Shown here: piece by piece, positions 59,951 to 64,000 of the stretch
How positions within the stretch are numbered: the stretch's first letter is position 1
Layout: each line of letters begins with the position of its first letter
From: Protula sp. h YS-2021
Taxonomy: Eukaryota; Annelida; Polychaeta; Sabellida; Serpulidae
NCBI GenBank assembly: GCA_949752745.1
Contig: OX457029.1
Span: 9,711,511 to 9,775,510 of the forward strand
Direction of reading: 5' to 3'
Length of the DNA stretch: 64,000 bases
Notes under the pieces: generated by a model
The model's database searches: none
Seen by the model: the letters and a program-made list of their open reading frames with translations, nothing else
Told to the model about the DNA's origin: nothing
Position numbers and translations under genes: made by a program

Positions 59951-60663
59951 ACAAGGCACAGCATATGCATCGCTACTTTGTTGCTGTTTGTGTTTCAGTA
60001 ACACCACCTCTGAACTGTTTATAGATCAAATTGGATTCTATAATTGGCCTTATGAATAAATGCTACCTCGATGTCCATGGGTATGTAAATGTTATGCAAC
60101 CGTTACATGTAACCGCCGTTATGGCTAAAAAATCTATGTGTGTTTTAAACATGGTAAAAGTGTGGTATTCTGAAAACCCCTATAACACAGCAAAACCTGA
60201 TCGAATGATGTCGCTCAGCAAGTCACATTGATATGATACCATAAATAACTGAGATAAATATACCAATAATCTACTCTGGGCTAAATTATACAGGAAGGTA
60301 ATGACACTGAAAAGCAATCGATTTGTTTTTGTTAATGAACGAAATATGCGTCTCCTTCTTTCAAAGTTTAGCATAGGCAAAATTGAGCGGAGTCCGATTT
60401 GTCTGATATTAGTGGCAGCAAGAAGGTCGTGAGTTGGACTGATGGTAACAGCACTCATGGTAGCTATGCAACTAGTCACTTCATACAACAACCCCTTTCC
60501 ATACCTAGGAGTGTACAAGCATAACTGGGCACAAGACGGGGTTTGAGCGCCAAATGTAATTAGCAGGTTGCTGATCCGTGAAACAGGTGTGCAGATAATT
60601 GGCAGATTTCAATAGCGGGTATTTGTTTTGGTAAGAAATGATATGTTTACATCGGTGTGCAGT

Positions 60664-60960
60664 GATCTTTTTTATTGGTCAGTGCTATATATGGAATAAG
60701 ACAGCGACAACATTTCTCTTTAATTGACAGGTGCTATATTAGGAATCCCATAGCTACAGCATTTCTCTTTGATTGGGCAGTGCTATACAAGGAATAAGAA
60801 AATTAGTTCTCATCGATCGCCACTGCTAAAAAGTAAATCCCACAGTAACAATAGTTCCCGTTAATTAGTCATTCTCACGATGGCATTTCCTATTTATTCG
60901 ACAATCTCAAAGATGAATTCCACAATAACAAGCTTTCCTGTCTTTTTGTCTGAGGGTGAC
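60664..60960. repeat. Degenerate ~60-bp repeat
   Basis: TTGGTCAGTGCTATATATGG, TTGACAGGTGCTATATTAGG and TTGGGCAGTGCTATACAAGG, each followed by AATAAGA/CATAG...CAACATTTCTCTTT-like sequence. Later units are degraded. Confidence 0.65.
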
Positions 60961-61342
60961 AACATGATGCGAAGTTACTTATCTTAAAAAGACGACAGCT
61001 TGTTTATCCAATAACGATGGGTTCTCTAACTGTTACTGCTGACACCGCCACATCAATGTTTCGCTATGACAGGTCATGTGGTACTCCAGTTACAAAGCCT
61101 AAAGGCATTTTTCATACTCCACTCAAGTGAGCAATTGAAAATCGTTATAAATACTGTGATTGAAGTTACCATATGCGTACGCCTTGTGTAACAATCAGTA
61201 AAACCGTTATGTCTTTATTTGTTATGATATTTTTTTTGGTTTTCGTGCTAGTAGTATAGTCAAGATATTACTCATATTAACGCAAACATCAGAAATACGT
61301 GAAGGCGTACTTATCTTTTCTACTACTTTGAACTTTTGTGTA

Positions 61343-61715
61343 GTCTCGCCCTCCTTCGGGCGGAGGCACTTGGTACATACTGTTACCATGCGTGTACAAA
61401 TAAGATTGAAAGGAGCATCATTTTGAGCGCAGACAGTATCTTGTATTCCCTAAAAAGAGAGCTTCTTTTCGGAAATGTACTCCCATCCGATAAAAAGGGG
61501 ACCAACAAATCGCATGCACAAGCTTTACATGTATTTATTTGTATAGGTTTGTTTCTATGAACGCAACTGCGTGTGTTCTAGGTTGTACTCATCAATATAT
61601 AACTTTGCTCAAATTATGACAATGACACTCCGCTTTTAGCTTGGCTGTTCATTTTAGAATGTCATGGACACGCATGGTAACGAATTTACCTGTGAGTGCT
61701 CCTCGAGATTGGGGA
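61343..61715 (+). mobile_element. ACCATGCGTGTCC MITE family, copy d
   Basis: Left end CTCGCCCTCCTTCGGGCGGA, GGCACTTGGTACATACTGTT, ACCATGCGTGT. Right end TCATGGACACGCATGGTAAC, then TGTGAGTGCTCCTCGAG. This copy is the longest and has the clearest inverted ends (TTACCATGCGTGT against ACACGCATGGTAA). Confidence 0.75.
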
Positions 61716-62033
61716 TTATTCACACGTAACTTGAAACTACAAGTGGCCATGGCACATTACGAAGGGTTGCTTAAAAGGCATGTTAACGCCTGAAACAAAC
61801 GCATGTCAAGCTATTTTAGTACAATAAGTACGATCAAAGATGAAAACTAACACCGTTTTGACATTTAGCATAGGAACTTCTTGGTTTATCATGTTACAGC
61901 TTATTACGTAACGAGGAAGGTGAGACTTAAGTTGGCATTTTTGGTTGACGATTCTTTTACACTGACTGTTCTAAACAACTTTCTTTGACTCACTGGATGT
62001 GCAACAGATTGTCGATGTATAGTGACACAGCTT

Positions 62034-62190
62034 CTTTTAAAGGGACAGCCAATGGGGGATAATTTTAAGTTTCGTGACAGGCGATCTAGTCCAATACATT
62101 CGCCTAGCTGAGGGAACAGGAGCGAAAATCAATCCCCTGTTTACCCCTCCTGGGGGTATTTGAACCCAAGACCTTTACTAGAAAACGTTT
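62034..62190 (-). mobile_element. tRNA-derived SINE, copy 2 (head truncated)
   Basis: Minus strand: B-box-like GGGTTCAAATACC, then a body with GGGGTAAACAGGGGATTGAT and TTTCGCTCC matching copy 1, ending CTGTCCCTTTAAAAG. The A-box part is missing or too diverged. Confidence 0.65.
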
Positions 62191-64000
62191 TCATCATATG
62201 TATTTATAACAAACATTGAAGAATTTACGTTAAGCTGTGCTCAAAATAGTGCTCATTGTGGTGGATCTTAAATCTATATTTAAAACTACTTAAATGATAT
62301 AGTTAACCTAACGGTCATATATTGATTTGACAGCATCTTTCCGTTGGATTCCACGCATGCTGATTAAGTAACTGTTTACATGATTCTTGCATTTCTTATG
62401 CTTATGTGGGTCACTAGAATTGTTTATCGCACTAATTGCACGCTTTCCGAGCTGCAGCAAGAAAATTAATAATTCTTTTAACGCTCTGCCACTGACAGTA
62501 AAAGAATATTCCAAATCCATTCACCTCAGGAAAGTTTATCGATCAATTTCATTCCTAGACAAAAATCGTTTCCTGTAATACTAATGAAATGCATCCATTT
62601 ACAAACGGAATCCATTGGTAATACGATGTGTTGGTATGTGCGTAAATGCATCGTTTCATATGATGCAGGTAAAACGCCATGGCGTATTAAAACGCTATGG
62701 CGCAAGAAAACGACATGCGTGCAACATTCCGTGCAGCGCATAAAGTTTCGTAAGAAGAAAAATAAAATATTTTTGATCCTGAACGCCTTATGTTTAGCCA
62801 TGTATTTGTTTCAAAACTGAAACTCAGGTCTTATACATTTTTGCTATAGGTCGCTCTCAGAGCTCAGTTAAATCTACTTACTTTATGTTGGTGGAAGCGG
62901 TGGGATTCTATAAATACTATTTGTAAATACAAATTTGAAGAGCTTTGATGTGTGTGTAACATAATGGTGACATTTTCATTCTAAGGATACTGGTTATCAT
63001 GAAATAACACACAATAACACACATTGCGTCACACATCCGACAAGGACAGAACGTGTGATCATGAAATGTTACCGATGAACGCCTAACATGGACCTAAACC
63101 TGTCACTCTGTGTATTTCACTGACATTGCTAAACGCATGGAAGTCACTAAAAAGGAATACAAATGATATTGTGATGGAGATTATCAAAGTGATATTTATT
63201 TCGCTATAGAGTGAGATTAACATTGCCTACAATGCTTCATTTAATGCTTATATATGTGAGATCACTTGGTGAATAGAAGTAATTCAATCCACCACTGTCC
63301 ATATCGTGTTATAATTTACTGCGTAATGCAGAATGTTGAACCTACAGGTGCCATTTTAACAGTAGACACTTTGTATTGTTTTACACTCAGTTCCTTAATC
63401 AGACCACTTAAATCACGTCACGATACATTTTAAAGGATTGACCTCGAAGAAAGTACATAGAGCATGTGTGACATGACGCAGTGCCACACTATGACGTGAG
63501 GCAGTCCTCCATAGATCATGTATGAACTAACGCAGCGCTGTGTAGAAAATGGCAAGCATGAGCATATCTCGAATAGAGAAAGTATGGCTAGGGGCGGTGC
63601 TGTGTGAGGGATGTATGGTCGAAAGTGGTGCTTATTAAAGTATATCCAGAGTGGCGTGGCTCTTCATGGAGCATTTATGGTGAGATGCGACTGTGCATGT
63701 CAGTTTCATATTAGTTGATGTCATGATTTTGTTCAATTGAGATGGCTATGACTGCGGAAATCATTAAGCTTAATAACGTGACATATTCGTTGCATTGCTA
63801 CTTTTTAACTGGTAATTGCAACTATTTCTTTAACTAATTATCCCTTTAAGTCAATATTTTTATATAAAATGCCAGAAAGATAAGGGAAATTTTAAATCGC
63901 ATAATACTAAAAACGGTACCAATTCTAAACGGTGTGAAAAGATAAAGCATTTAAATGCGACCAGTAACGACTTGGTGTATGATAAGGAGATGTTCTGTGT
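62191..64000. other. Intergenic region to right edge
   Basis: Short ORFs only. Words such as ATGACGCAGTGCCAC / TAACGCAGCGCTGTG / GGGCGGTGCTGTGTGAGG around 63470-63620 hint at another degenerate repeat. No gene recognised. Confidence 0.4.

Overview
This is a stretch of animal (metazoan) nuclear DNA. Evidence: a spliced nucleoporin gene with GT...AG introns, an intronless Golgi glycosyltransferase gene, a CR1/L2-type LINE, P-element and pogo-like relics, a tRNA-derived SINE, and many micro- and minisatellites in AT-rich non-coding DNA. No bacterial operons, rRNA genes or CRISPR arrays are visible. A lophotrochozoan such as a mollusc is my best guess from the overall style, but nothing in the window fixes the phylum.

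Layout. (1) About 74-5363, minus strand: the 5' (N-terminal) coding exons of NUP107, the Y-complex nucleoporin. Six exons can be placed; the rest of the gene lies off the left edge. Its introns hold several repeats. The most notable is a tandem amplification of the 3' half of one coding exon plus its splice donor (988-1410). Others are an 18-bp minisatellite (2666-2809), a 32-bp repeat (3336-3490) and a 201-bp MITE with target-site duplications (4492-4692). (2) 6.3-14.5 kb: a 495-bp TIR element (second copy at 50.7 kb), a decayed CR1/L2-like LINE (7959 to about 11322) whose two ORFs are in the same frame across one amber codon, and a pogo-like terminal fragment. (3) 16.9-19.5 kb: a roughly 2.6-kb non-autonomous DNA transposon candidate. 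It is bounded at both ends by the palindrome GGTCGCGACC, has AACGTC-rich inverted flanks and is filled with satellites. (4) 20.4-22.6 kb: a 151-bp pogo-like MITE and an 18-copy, 70-bp minisatellite. (5) 23555-26047, plus strand: one intact 830-codon GT31 (beta-1,3-galactosyltransferase family) gene. Its long stem carries seven 16-residue repeats, most with an N-glycosylation sequon. (6) 26.7-64 kb: a gene-poor tract with no convincing conserved host gene. It holds a P-element transposase relic (36.1-36.65 kb), a LINE RT relic (42.8-43.9 kb), two SINE copies, at least four full copies and two partial copies of a previously unnamed-to-me MITE family, and an unusual density of degenerate tandem repeats with units near 30 or 60-90 bp.

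The two host genes do not form a pathway. NUP107 acts in the nuclear pore scaffold and the GT31 enzyme in the secretory pathway. Almost everything else is repeat history. Identifications rest on reading motifs and on remembered family patterns; no database search was run.
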